Below are positions 56,628 to 64,000 of a stretch of 64,000 nt of DNA, one piece after another. The notes beneath the pieces were generated by a model that saw nothing but the letters and a program-made list of their open reading frames with translations, ran no database searches and was not told the origin of the DNA. Numbering within the stretch: the first letter of the stretch is position 1; each line of letters begins with the position of its first letter. The DNA lies in assembly GCF_024105635.1 (NCBI RefSeq), contig NZ_WYDQ01000002.1, forward strand, positions 1-64,000. The letters are read 5' to 3'. Made by a program: the position numbers and the translations under genes. The stretch comes from Oceanicola sp. 502str15. GTDB lineage: Bacteria; Pseudomonadota; Alphaproteobacteria; Rhodobacterales; Rhodobacteraceae.

Positions 56628-57036
56628 GCTCTCCGCTGTCCTGCTCGCCACAACGGTTTTGCCGGTTGCGGCGCAGAGCGACGTGCGCATGGGTGAGCGC
56701 CTCTATCAAGAGAATTGCGCCAGTTGCCATGGGGCGAACCTGGAGGGGCAGCTAGATTGGCGCTCCAGATTGCCGAACGGAAGGTTGCCTGCCCCGCCGC
56801 ACGACTCCTCCGGCCATACCTGGCATCACCCCGACCGCGTATTGTTCGACATCGTGAAACGCGGACCGGCAATGATTGTCGGGAACGGGTACGAAAGCGA
56901 CATGCCCGGATATGAGGATGTGCTGACAGACGATGAGATCACGGCGATCATCGACTACATCAAGAGCACATGGCCCGACCGGATCCGTGCGTCGCAGGAA
57001 AGCCGATCCCTTGCCGATGAGCAGGCGCAGCCATGA
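56611..57036 (+). CDS. Membrane-anchored c-type cytochrome (copy 2)
   Basis: 141-aa single-heme cytochrome c with a short leader (LSAVLLATTVLPVAAQSD). Heme site CASCHG (in NCASCHGANLEGQLDW), Met-ligand region YESDMPGYEDVLTDDEI, and the tail DYIKSTWPDRI match the paralogue at 34034–34561. The start is GTG 56611, inside the degenerate small-membrane gene. Electron transfer in the copper operon. Confidence 0.85.
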   Translation: MRNTIRLSAVLLATTVLPVAAQSDVRMGERLYQENCASCHGANLEGQLDWRSRLPNGRLPAPPHDSSGHTWHHPDRVLFDIVKRGPAMIVGNGYESDMPGYEDVLTDDEITAIIDYIKSTWPDRIRASQESRSLADEQAQP

Positions 57037-57626
57037 CGGAAGAGGTCGAGAGAAATGCCGACCCTGTGTCGCGACGCAGAATCTCCGGGTTCGTGCTGGT
57101 GCCGCTGATAGCTTTTGCCCTCATGGTCCTGTTCGGTTGGGGGCTTTTTAGGGGTGGCGACGACTTGCCGTCGGCACTTCTCGGTAACCCCGTGCCCGAC
57201 TTCGCGCTGCCCCCGGTGCTCGGCCGCGAGGAAGGTCTTTCGACACAGGACCTGATCGGCCATGTCTCGCTGGTGAACGTCTTTGCCTCGTGGTGTGTGC
57301 CCTGCCGTGCCGAACATCCGCTGTGCATGGAGTTGAGCGCAACCGGTGAGGTGCCGCTCTACGGAATCAACTACAAGGACCCGCCCGATCAGGCGCGCGC
57401 CTGGCTCGACGAGTTGGGTGATCCCTATGCGCGCATCGGGGCCGACATCAACGGACGCGCCGGTATCGAATGGGGCGTCTATGGCGTGCCCGAAACCTAC
57501 GTCATCGCCGATGGCACCATCGCCTACCGCCATGTCGGTCCGATCACGCGAGCGATCCTGCAGGATACGCTGCTGCCGATCGTCCGTGACCACAAAACCC
57601 AATCCGCCAAGGAGAAAACGCCATGA
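57033..57626 (+). CDS. CcmG/DsbE-like thiol:disulfide protein
   Basis: 197-aa membrane-anchored thioredoxin-fold protein. One N-terminal helix (FVLVPLIAFALMVLFGWGLF) and the active site NVFASWCVPCRAEHP (WCVPC), followed by GVYGVPETYVI, match CcmG/DsbE. Such proteins reduce apocytochrome c thiols for heme attachment. It overlaps the cytochrome c gene (ATGA) and the next TlpA gene. Confidence 0.88.
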   Translation: MTEEVERNADPVSRRRISGFVLVPLIAFALMVLFGWGLFRGGDDLPSALLGNPVPDFALPPVLGREEGLSTQDLIGHVSLVNVFASWCVPCRAEHPLCMELSATGEVPLYGINYKDPPDQARAWLDELGDPYARIGADINGRAGIEWGVYGVPETYVIADGTIAYRHVGPITRAILQDTLLPIVRDHKTQSAKEKTP

Positions 57627-58135
57627 AGAATCTGAAACCGGCGCTGATCGCCTGGGCACTGTCCGTCGGCGCGGCTTTCGCGACACCGCAAGGGTTTGCA
57701 CTGCATGACACCCCGCAGCCTGTCGCCAATGTGCGCTACGAGAAAGTAGACGGCAGCCGCGGAGACATGGAAGACTTTCGCGGCAAGGTGATCCTCGTGA
57801 ACGTCTGGGCAACCTGGTGCGTCCCCTGCCGCGAAGAGATGCCGACGCTGGATGCGCTTCAGGCGGAACTTGGCGGCGACGACTTCGAAGTGGTCGCCCT
57901 GTCCATCGACCGGGTCGGATCACAAGTGGTTCGGCGCTTCTACGACGAAATCGGTGTCACCAACCTCAATATGTATGTCGATCAGACCATGCTCTCGATG
58001 ACCGCGCTGCGCACCGTTGGCCTGCCGACGACAATCCTGATCGACGCGCAGGGGCGGGAGCTCGGGCGACTGGTCGGACCAGCCGAGTGGGACGACCCCG
58101 AAATGGTGTCCTTTCTGCGCGGATTTATCGAATGA
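57623..58135 (+). CDS. TlpA-like thioredoxin-family protein
   Basis: 170-aa exported thiol oxidoreductase with a leader (ALIAWALSVGAAFATP) and active site NVWATWCVPCREEMPTL (WCVPC). TlpA/ResA-type proteins act in cytochrome oxidase or cytochrome c maturation. It overlaps the CcmG-like gene by 4 bases. Two adjacent WCVPC proteins suggest a dedicated reducing pathway for copper-site assembly. Confidence 0.88.
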   Translation: MKNLKPALIAWALSVGAAFATPQGFALHDTPQPVANVRYEKVDGSRGDMEDFRGKVILVNVWATWCVPCREEMPTLDALQAELGGDDFEVVALSIDRVGSQVVRRFYDEIGVTNLNMYVDQTMLSMTALRTVGLPTTILIDAQGRELGRLVGPAEWDDPEMVSFLRGFIE

Positions 58136-58216
58136 GTGCCCCAGAAGACGTTCCCTCACCCTTGACCCTCCAGTTGCTGGAATGACTATCTCACTAACAT
58201 CGAAAGGATTTTTCTG

Positions 58217-58498
58217 ATGACCGACATAATACCATCCAGCGACGCAACCACTTCAGGCATTTCCAGTGCTGGCAACAGGCCTCCGTGGTTGACGCGCAGG
58301 CGATTGCTTATCGTCGGCGCGGCCACCGTGATTGCGGGCGGCATGGCCCTGAACTGGGGATGGCTCACCGCGATCGGGCTCGCGCCTGTTCTGGTCTCGC
58401 TGGCCCCCTGCGCCGTGATGTGCGGTCTCGGTCTGTGCATGAAGGGCGGGTCCGGCAAGGGCTGTTCCAAATCGCCGGAGGGGGCGTCTCCCGACTGA
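58217..58498 (+). CDS. Small membrane protein with Cys tail
   Basis: 93-aa protein with two hydrophobic segments (LLIVGAATVIAGGMALNWGWL and IGLAPVLVSLAPCAVMCGLGLCM) and three Cys (APCAVMCGLGLCM) plus one near the end. The Cys cluster at the membrane suggests metal or thiol function. No family recognised. An ATG at 58217 with a GAAAGGA upstream fits. Confidence 0.6.
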   Translation: MTDIIPSSDATTSGISSAGNRPPWLTRRRLLIVGAATVIAGGMALNWGWLTAIGLAPVLVSLAPCAVMCGLGLCMKGGSGKGCSKSPEGASPD

Positions 58499-58542
58499 GC
58501 TCTTTCAATAACCACACGACCAACCAACCCAAGGAGAAAACC

Positions 58543-58815
58543 ATGAGAAAAGCATTTAAAACCTTCGTCGTCGCAACGGCCCTTACCGCAAGTGCGTTTG
58601 CCGTCAGTGCCCAGGAACAGGCGACGCCCGAAACAGGCGAGATGATGCAGAATGAGGCTGCCATGCAAGGCGGCATGATGGACGGCGACATGATGGGCAT
58701 GATGAAGATGATGACCGAAATGAAGCCCATGATGGAAGCCTGCACCGAGATGATGGCGTCCATGACCGAGAACATGGACGGCGGCATGATGCCTTCGCCA
58801 AATTCTGACGGCTAA
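58543..58815 (+). CDS. Met-rich periplasmic protein
   Basis: 90-aa exported protein: leader (KTFVVATALTASAFAVSAQ), then MMQNEAAMQGGMMDGDMMGM followed by many further Met pairs. Clustered Met suggests Cu(I)/Ag(I) binding, as in CopC-like or SilE-like chaperones. Start ATG 58543 follows AAGGAG. Family not recognised. Confidence 0.7.
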   Translation: MRKAFKTFVVATALTASAFAVSAQEQATPETGEMMQNEAAMQGGMMDGDMMGMMKMMTEMKPMMEACTEMMASMTENMDGGMMPSPNSDG

Positions 58816-58876
58816 ACTGCCGAAAATGCCTGTCGGTCTACGGATCGACAGGCATAAATTTTGAAGGATTCAAGAA

Positions 58877-59572
58877 TTGACAGCACTGACACGACGCGCC
58901 GCTTTGGCGATACTTGCGGGTACGATTTCCTCTCCAGCTTTAGCCGATCATCCCGGTGAGAACCTGGATGCGCGCATGTTCGAGATGGAGCCCTACTTCC
59001 AGGCCATCGATGCAGCGCAGGCTCCGGGTTTCGAGCTGCAGGATTCCGAGGGGAATCCCGTGCGCCTGTCGGATTTTAGCGACAAGGTGGTCATCCTGCA
59101 CTTCATCTACGCCAACTGCCCGGATGTCTGCCCGCTCCACTCCCAAAAGATCGCGGCCATTCAGGCCTCGATCAACGACGGGCCGATGAAGGATCTGGTG
59201 CAGTTCATCTCGATCACGACCGATCCGGTGAACGACACGCCGGACGTGCTGCGCGATTACGCGGATCGGCATGGGCTCGATCAAAGCAACTGGGTCATTT
59301 TGACCAAGCAGCCCGATCAGGCTGAAGACACGACGCGCCTTCTGGCGCGGGAGTATGGGCTGGAGTTCACGATGACCGCCGACAGCGACATGATGATGCA
59401 CGGAGCTGTCACCCATGTCGTGGATATCGGCGGTCGGTTCGCCGCAAAATTCCATGGCATGGACTTCAAGAACGTGAACCTGATCCTCCATGTCAGCGAG
59501 TTGATCAACAACGCCCAGCATCGACGCCGGGAGCCCAGCTGGTGGGACCGGCTGACAGGTGTGTTTCAATGA
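58877..59572 (+). CDS. Sco1/SenC-family copper protein (copy 3)
   Basis: 231-aa exported protein with leader (AALAILAGTISSPALA) and the Sco motif HFIYANCPDVCPLHSQKI (CxxxC) and MMMHGAVTHVV (His). Start TTG 58877. It lies in the CueR-controlled operon and is a third Sco-type protein, less similar to the two at 47.4 and 49.6 kb. Confidence 0.82.
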   Translation: MTALTRRAALAILAGTISSPALADHPGENLDARMFEMEPYFQAIDAAQAPGFELQDSEGNPVRLSDFSDKVVILHFIYANCPDVCPLHSQKIAAIQASINDGPMKDLVQFISITTDPVNDTPDVLRDYADRHGLDQSNWVILTKQPDQAEDTTRLLAREYGLEFTMTADSDMMMHGAVTHVVDIGGRFAAKFHGMDFKNVNLILHVSELINNAQHRRREPSWWDRLTGVFQ

Positions 59573-60060
59573 GTGTCGTCGCGACTGGCGTCAGGCTGTC
59601 CTCGACAGACGGAGTTTCCCTGACAGCTCTGCGTCGGTATTTTGCGGTGATCATCCCGGCCAACTTGATCTGGGAGTTCGCGCATATGCCGCTCTACACG
59701 ATCTGGAACGAGGGCACTTGGGGTGAGATTGTCTTCGCAGCCGTCCATTGCACGGGTGGCGATATCCTGATCGCCATGAGCGCGCTGATGCTTGCCCTCA
59801 TGCTGTCGGGCCGGGGCTGGCCCCTGGTCGCCTCGACGCGGCGGTCTGTGACCGTCCTGACGGTGGTGTTCGGGCTCGGATACACGCTGTTCAGCGAATG
59901 GCTCAACATCGTGATCCGCGCGGCCTGGGCCTATTCGGACCTGATGCCGATCATTCCGATCCTCGATGCGGGCCTGTCACCTGTGTTGCAATGGATCGTG
60001 ATACCGCTGGTCGCGTTCTGGTGGGTCTGGCGGCCTTTCAACAACGATCGTGATGTATGA
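59569..60060 (+). CDS. Multi-pass membrane protein of unknown family
   Basis: 163-aa protein with four hydrophobic segments (YFAVIIPANLIWEFAHMPLY, ALMLALMLSGRGW, VTVLTVVFGLGYTLFSEWLN, VLQWIVIPLVAFWWVW). Conserved-looking Trp, His and Glu in the first (WEFAHMPLYTIW) could bind metal. It overlaps the Sco gene and precedes the CcdA-like gene. No family recognised. Confidence 0.6.
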   Translation: MSVVATGVRLSSTDGVSLTALRRYFAVIIPANLIWEFAHMPLYTIWNEGTWGEIVFAAVHCTGGDILIAMSALMLALMLSGRGWPLVASTRRSVTVLTVVFGLGYTLFSEWLNIVIRAAWAYSDLMPIIPILDAGLSPVLQWIVIPLVAFWWVWRPFNNDRDV

Positions 60061-60797
60061 TGGATATTTCCGGCATCGGCATCTTCGCGGCGTTTCTGGC
60101 GGGAGCCATCTCGTTCCTGTCACCCTGCGTCCTGCCGCTGGTGCCGGGCTACGTATCCTACATCGCAGGGCAACCAGATTTGCGCACGACGCGGTCGGTC
60201 GGCTTGCGGGCGCGCGCCGGGGCGCTCGGGTTGAGTGCCTGCTTTGTCCTGGGCTTTTCGACGGTCTTCGTCGCCCTCGGGGCCGGGGCCAGCGCGCTCG
60301 GATCCCTGCTGCTGACATGGCGCACCGAGCTGAACTATCTCGGCGGCGCGATCATCATTCTGTTCGGACTGGTCATGCTGGGTGTCTTTCGTCTCAATGC
60401 GTTCTCGCGCGATACCCGTTTCAATCTCGACATTCCCGGCGGTCGCCCGTTTGGGGCCTACGTGCTGGGACTGGCCTTCGCCTTTGGCTGGACACCTTGC
60501 ATCGGTCCGATCCTCGGCGCAATCCTGACGCTCAGTTCGACCTCCGGCGGCATGTCGGACGGCATCTGGCTGCTGTCGATCTATTCCGCTGGACTGGGGG
60601 TGCCTTTCCTGCTGGCCGCGCTCTTCACCGACGCCATCGCCGCGCGGGTAAGGCAGATCGGCAAAGCCGGTCGCTGGCTCTACAAGGGCGCGGGTGTTGC
60701 CATGATCATCATGGGAGTTGCCATCATGACCGGGCAATTGTCACGGTTTGCCTATTGGCTGCTGGGGACGTTTCCCTTTCTCGCGACGATCGGGTGA
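60057..60797 (+). CDS. ccdA: CcdA-type cytochrome c biogenesis/thiol transporter
   Basis: 246-aa inner-membrane protein with six helices. The redox Cys are in SFLSPCVLPLVPGY and GWTPCIGPILGA, the two Cys of CcdA. CcdA passes electrons from cytoplasmic thioredoxin to periplasmic thiol proteins, here the CcmG, TlpA and Sco proteins. ATGATG at 60057–60062 overlaps the preceding stop. Last gene of the copper operon. Confidence 0.9.
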   Translation: MMDISGIGIFAAFLAGAISFLSPCVLPLVPGYVSYIAGQPDLRTTRSVGLRARAGALGLSACFVLGFSTVFVALGAGASALGSLLLTWRTELNYLGGAIIILFGLVMLGVFRLNAFSRDTRFNLDIPGGRPFGAYVLGLAFAFGWTPCIGPILGAILTLSSTSGGMSDGIWLLSIYSAGLGVPFLLAALFTDAIAARVRQIGKAGRWLYKGAGVAMIIMGVAIMTGQLSRFAYWLLGTFPFLATIG

Positions 60798-60897
60798 CGA
60801 ATCTCGAACCAGCTCTAGGTGCGATGGCTGCAGTGTAGGGATTATCTCCGCCAATCAATGTCATCCACGCCGCGCCTCTGTAGAGGTCGCGGTGCCG

Positions 60898-61623
60898 TCA
60901 GCCGATCAGGTAGACCCGGATCGGCATCCAGATACCCATGACCATCATCATCAGGTTCTCGGTGAGCGAGACAAAACCGAGCGGCACCTTGCTGTCGCCC
61001 CCGACGCAGGCGCATTTCAGCTCGCGCTTGTCGATATAGACCGCCTTGAAGACCGAAACCGCGCCGACGGTGCCGATGAACAAGGCCACGGGTGCCGACA
61101 GCCAGGTGAGCGCCCCTGCGACCATGAGGATACCGGCGAAGGCCTCTCCGAAGGGATAGAGATAGCCGTAGCGCACCCAGCGGTGCGCCAGCAGGTCGTA
61201 ATTTAGGAACATGGTCGAAAAGCTTTCGACATCCTGAAGTTTCTGCACTGCAAGCAAGCACATCGAGATCGAGATGAACCATTCCAGCGCGCGCAGGCTG
61301 AGGATGGTTCCAAAGCTGTACCATGACAAGCCGAGCGCCATCAAAAACGCGACGGCAAAGATCGCGATCACCGGTTGATAGGAGGTATCCGAGCGTTCGC
61401 TTTCCGGTGCGTCAAGGCCGAAATGGACCCGCAGATCGTCATAGCCGCCGATGCGCTTGTCGCCGATCCAGGTCTGCGGCGTGGTCTCGACCCCGTGATT
61501 TTCCATGAAAGCATCAGTTTCCTCGCGTGTCGTCAGGTGGTGATCCTCGACCTCGTACCCTTCCCGTTCGAGCAGGTCTTTGGACTTGAGACCATAAGGG
61601 CAAAGGTGATCCAGCATGACCAT
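60898..61623 (-). CDS. Glutaredoxin–MauE-like membrane fusion protein
   Basis: About 241 aa. The N-terminal glutaredoxin domain has the CPYG site in MLDHLCPYGLKSKDLL and TTPQTWIGDKRIGGYDDL; then several membrane helices resembling methylamine-utilisation MauE/DoxX-like proteins. The start is uncertain: the ATG used here (61623) gives a very short head. Family knowledge suggests about 13 more residues (PKDASKTAQLYRM), where GGAGGAAACACC is followed by ATA instead of ATG (61660–61662). Longer ATG 61773 overlaps the DUF305 gene by 89 bases. Probably supplies thiols at the membrane. Confidence 0.75.
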   Translation of the reverse strand: MVMLDHLCPYGLKSKDLLEREGYEVEDHHLTTREETDAFMENHGVETTPQTWIGDKRIGGYDDLRVHFGLDAPESERSDTSYQPVIAIFAVAFLMALGLSWYSFGTILSLRALEWFISISMCLLAVQKLQDVESFSTMFLNYDLLAHRWVRYGYLYPFGEAFAGILMVAGALTWLSAPVALFIGTVGAVSVFKAVYIDKRELKCACVGGDSKVPLGFVSLTENLMMMVMGIWMPIRVYLIG

Positions 61624-61684
61624 CCGGTAGAGTTGGGCTGTTTTCGATGCGTCTTTCGGTATGGTGTTTCCTCCAGTTTCTGGT

Positions 61685-62557
61685 TCAGGCACCGCAACCG
61701 TAATGTCCGCGATACCCTGCACGCAGACCGGGCCCAAGTTCGAGAACGAAATCGGCGTCCTGCATTTCGCCACTATTTGCGGCCAATGTGCCGGTTCCGC
61801 TCGGCGCGCTCAACGCCACTGTCATGCCTTCCTTGCCCCAAGTGCTTCCGGCGTCGCCAGCCTCCAGCCGCACCAGATCGCCGCTGATCTTGGCGAGAGC
61901 TACACTCCCACCGTCGATGCGGCCCACCGCCAGCGCAGGCCTGCTTGTGGTGGTGTAGGTGAACGTGCACGCCGCGCCGTCCGGGAAGAGTTGTGCGATG
62001 TCCTCCCGGGTCAGGAATTCAAGATCGAGAATGGTGATCTCCGCCGTGGACAGCGCCTCGTCAAGGCTCACGATCTGCGCCGGTCCGCTTTCTGACTGTG
62101 CCGGACTGTCACCATTGGCGTCGATATCGTTCACCAGATAACGCATCTCGGCGATTTCCTTGTCCTGCGCATAGATGATCTCATCCGCCAACTTGCGCAC
62201 GCGCGGGTCCGAGATATCGGCGCGGCTGGAGGTCATGATCGCGATCGAGTGGTGCGGGATCATTGCCCGCATGTAGCTGGTGTCGCCCACCGTCACCTGG
62301 CTGCGGACCAGCCAGAGCGAGGCGGCAAAGACCACAGCGGCACCGATGAAGATGGCGGCGTTAGCCGTCTTGCTGGAATACATCGACAGCATGAAGCCCA
62401 GCATGATGATCGCCATGGTGGCACCCATCAGGAGAGCCATGTAGACCCGCGTTTCCGACCAGAACACATGCGTCCAGAGGTAGGTATTGAGATACATCAG
62501 ACCGAACATGACGACGGTAGATGTGGCGATCATCGCGAAAAAGCGGCCATATGACAT
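61685..62557 (-). CDS. DUF305-family protein
   Basis: 290-aa inner-membrane protein with several N-terminal hydrophobic segments, followed by the DUF305 signature MIPHHSIAIMTSSRADISDP and DEIIYAQDKEIAEM, and a C-terminal β-rich region. DUF305 proteins are ferritin-like helical proteins frequent in copper regions. Leftward operon with the glutaredoxin–MauE gene. Confidence 0.85.
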   Translation of the reverse strand: MSYGRFFAMIATSTVVMFGLMYLNTYLWTHVFWSETRVYMALLMGATMAIIMLGFMLSMYSSKTANAAIFIGAAVVFAASLWLVRSQVTVGDTSYMRAMIPHHSIAIMTSSRADISDPRVRKLADEIIYAQDKEIAEMRYLVNDIDANGDSPAQSESGPAQIVSLDEALSTAEITILDLEFLTREDIAQLFPDGAACTFTYTTTSRPALAVGRIDGGSVALAKISGDLVRLEAGDAGSTWGKEGMTVALSAPSGTGTLAANSGEMQDADFVLELGPGLRAGYRGHYGCGA

Positions 62558-62680
62558 GAAGTTGTCCTCTCTCGAAATCGTGAAGTATAGAGGTGGAACA
62601 ACTTTCCCGCGCTGGAATGTTCCGAAAAAGCTGCAGCCAGTCGCACCTTATGGGTGGCGCTGCCCGCTGCGGGACATATC

Positions 62681-63100
62681 TTAATCCGCTGCCCTGGCGG
62701 TCCGGGTCTTATCCTCTTCCATAGCCAGATCTGCGAGAATCGGACAATCAGGCCTGTGATCGCCAGCGCAGGCATCGACAAGGTGCGACAGCGTCGCGCG
62801 CATCTCGGTCAGTTCTGCGATTTTCCGGTCGATCCGGTCGAGGTGTTCTTCGGCGATCTGCTTGACCTCGGCGCTGGCGCGGTCGGTGTCGGCATAGAGT
62901 TTCAGCAGGCTCCGGCAGTCCTCGATGGTGAAGCCCAAGGCGCGCGCCCGGCCGAGAAACGCCAGCTTGTGGACGTCGCTCTGCCGAAAGCTGCGATAAC
63001 CGTTGGCACTGCGCAGCGGCTCGACCAGCCCGATGTCCTCGTAGTAGCGAATGGTCTTCGCGGGAAGGCCGGACATGTCGGCCACGTCTCCGATGTTCAT
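62681..63100 (-). CDS. cueR: CueR-like Cu(I)-responsive MerR regulator
   Basis: 139-aa regulator. MerR winged-helix start MNIGDVADMSGLPAKTIRYY; Ser (not Cys) in TDRASAEVK at the ZntR Cys79/CueR Ser77 position, and the Cu(I)-binding loop CAGDHRPDC (C-x7-C) near residue 112. These features mark a monovalent copper/silver/gold sensor. It is located between a CopA-type ATPase gene and the DUF305 operon and probably activates the CueR-type promoter at 53841. Confidence 0.92.
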   Translation of the reverse strand: MNIGDVADMSGLPAKTIRYYEDIGLVEPLRSANGYRSFRQSDVHKLAFLGRARALGFTIEDCRSLLKLYADTDRASAEVKQIAEEHLDRIDRKIAELTEMRATLSHLVDACAGDHRPDCPILADLAMEEDKTRTARAAD

Positions 63101-63119
63101 GATAGTTTCCTCCTTGAGC

Positions 63120-64000
63120 TTATTCAGCCGGGACTGGTGACAGGTTGGCGGCAGAGCCGGGTTGCGCCTGTTCCTGCATCGCCGGGCGGACGCGGCGCAG
63201 GCGCAGCGCGTTCGTCAGTACGAAGACCGAGCTGAGCGCCATTGCCCCAGCCGCCAGCACCGGCGACAGCAGCAGGCCCGACACCGGGTAGAGCAGCCCC
63301 GCCGCCACCGGAATGAGGGCCACGTTATAGCCGAAGGCCCAGAACAGGTTCTGGCGGATGTTGCGCATCGTACGCCGCGACACTTCCAGCGCGTTGACCA
63401 CGCCGCGCAAATCGCCCGACATTAGCACCACATCGGCGGATTCGATGGCGACGTCGGTGCCGGTGCCAATGCTGATGCCCACGTCCGCATGAGCAAGCGC
63501 GAGCGCATCGTTGATGCCGTCGCCGACAAAGGCGATGTGCTGGCTCGGGCCGCGCAGATCGTCCAATGCCGCCACCTTGCCATCGGGCAACACGCCCGCG
63601 ATCACATGGTCGATGCCGGTCTCGCGGCCGATGGCCTCTGCCGTCTCTCGCTTGTCGCCGGTGATCATGGCGACCTTCAGGCCCAGATCGTGCAACGCCC
63701 GGATGGCCGCCGCGCTGGACGGCTTTACCGGATCGGCCACGGCGATGACGGCGGCCACCCGCCCGTCGATGGCGGCATAAAGCGCGGTGCGGCCCTGTTC
63801 AGCCAGGCGGCGCTCGGCGTCGGCCAACGCGCCGATGTCCACCCCTTCGCGCGTCATCAGACGGTCGGCCCCCACCAGCACGTCGCGGCCTGCGACCTCG
63901 GCCCGGACACCGTGGCCCGTGATGGAGGTGAAGTTCCGCGCGTCGTGTCGAGTGACCGTCTCGGCTTCCGCCGCCCGCAGAATGGCCTCGGCGATAGGGT
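63120..64000 (-). CDS. copA: CopA-type copper P1B-ATPase (C-terminal part, cut by window)
   Basis: The gene is open to the right edge, so only the C-terminal 293 residues are visible. HP-type nucleotide-binding segment ([16 protein letters not shown]), [14 protein letters not shown], then [16 protein letters not shown] and the last helices ([22 protein letters not shown]). The motif pattern and the adjacent cueR gene indicate Cu(I) export. Stop 63120–63122. Confidence 0.9.
   Translation of the reverse strand, partial: PIAEAILRAAEAETVTRHDARNFTSITGHGVRAEVAGRDVLVGADRLMTREGVDIGALADAERRLAEQGRTALYAAIDGRVAAVIAVADPVKPSSAAAIRALHDLGLKVAMITGDKRETAEAIGRETGIDHVIAGVLPDGKVAALDDLRGPSQHIAFVGDGINDALALAHADVGISIGTGTDVAIESADVVLMSGDLRGVVNALEVSRRTMRNIRQNLFWAFGYNVALIPVAAGLLYPVSGLLLSPVLAAGAMALSSVFVLTNALRLRRVRPAMQEQAQPGSAANLSPVPAE

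Noticed and set aside
62600..62621. Possible CueR operator (AACTTTCCCGCGCTGGAATGTT) before DUF305
   Set aside because: Arms are imperfect and no −35/−10 pair with 19-base spacing fits on either strand.
1..64000. tRNA, rRNA or CRISPR features
   Set aside because: No cloverleaf, ribosomal signature or regularly spaced repeat array was recognised.

Overview
The window looks like part of a large, high-GC, mobilizable plasmid from an alphaproteobacterium of the Rhodobacteraceae (Roseobacter-type). The evidence is a replication initiator that carries a DnaA domain-I-like C-terminus and is transcribed divergently from a ParA/ParB pair, a ScpB–DUF1403 pair, CcdAB and AbiE toxin–antitoxin modules, a MobA/MobL relaxase with an IncQ-like nick-site sequence, and several remnants of mobile elements. 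No rRNA, tRNA or CRISPR array was seen.

Layout. (1) 0–3.2 kb: a three-gene catabolic operon (epimerase, SDR, dihydropyrimidinase-like amidohydrolase) ended by a strong hairpin. (2) 3.4–4.9 kb: relaxase and candidate oriT. (3) 5–10.5 kb: a tyrosine recombinase followed by an unusual nucleotide-linked cassette: a PEP-synthase-like ATP-grasp protein, a DarT/DUF7002-like protein, a P-loop kinase fused to a short adenylosuccinate synthetase whose catalytic Asp is Ser as in phage PurZ, and a YfbR/DatZ-like HD hydrolase. (4) 10.5–13.9 kb: IS3 and ParA debris, a phosphoribosyltransferase-like gene, and an ImmA/IrrE protease operon with a sigma-like protein. (5) 14–16.7 kb: a bacterial ubiquitin-like conjugation operon (multi-ubiquitin-like protein, E2, JAB–E1 fusion, DUF6527). 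(6) 16.8–21.7 kb: a broken XRE regulator, a CDF transporter fragment, AbiE, ScpB/DUF1403 and CcdAB. (7) 21.7–26.5 kb: recombinase, DnaA-like initiator, origin region, parAB and four related palindromes (candidate centromere sites). (8) 26.7–27.5 kb: an IS6-family element without target duplication, at the boundary with (9) 27.6–64 kb: a 36-kb metal-homeostasis and envelope region.

The metal region appears to be run by three regulators. An MntR-like protein has a palindrome between itself and a multicopper oxidase–ZIP pair. A divalent-metal MerR protein (ZntR/CadR/PbrR type, 50.4 kb) has four matching 19-bp-spacer promoters: before an L,D-transpeptidase, before a ZntA-type ATPase, before a transglutaminase–CDF–STAS operon, and before a 13-gene leftward operon of about 10.6 kb. 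A CueR-like protein (62.7 kb) has a CueR-type operator at 53.8 kb before a 12-gene copper and thiol-redox operon; a CopA-type ATPase runs off the right edge.

The 13-gene operon combines Sco, DsbA/DsbB, PCuAC, DUF411, ZIP, LspA, Lnt, an M23 peptidase, a penicillin-acylase-like protein without its nucleophile, and a CtaG-like protein. This suggests that metal stress is coupled to periplasmic redox and envelope maintenance. The two clearest candidates for undescribed biology are the PurZ-like cassette (6.1–10.5 kb) and the metal-controlled envelope operon; the ubiquitin-like operon belongs to a known class but has informative details.
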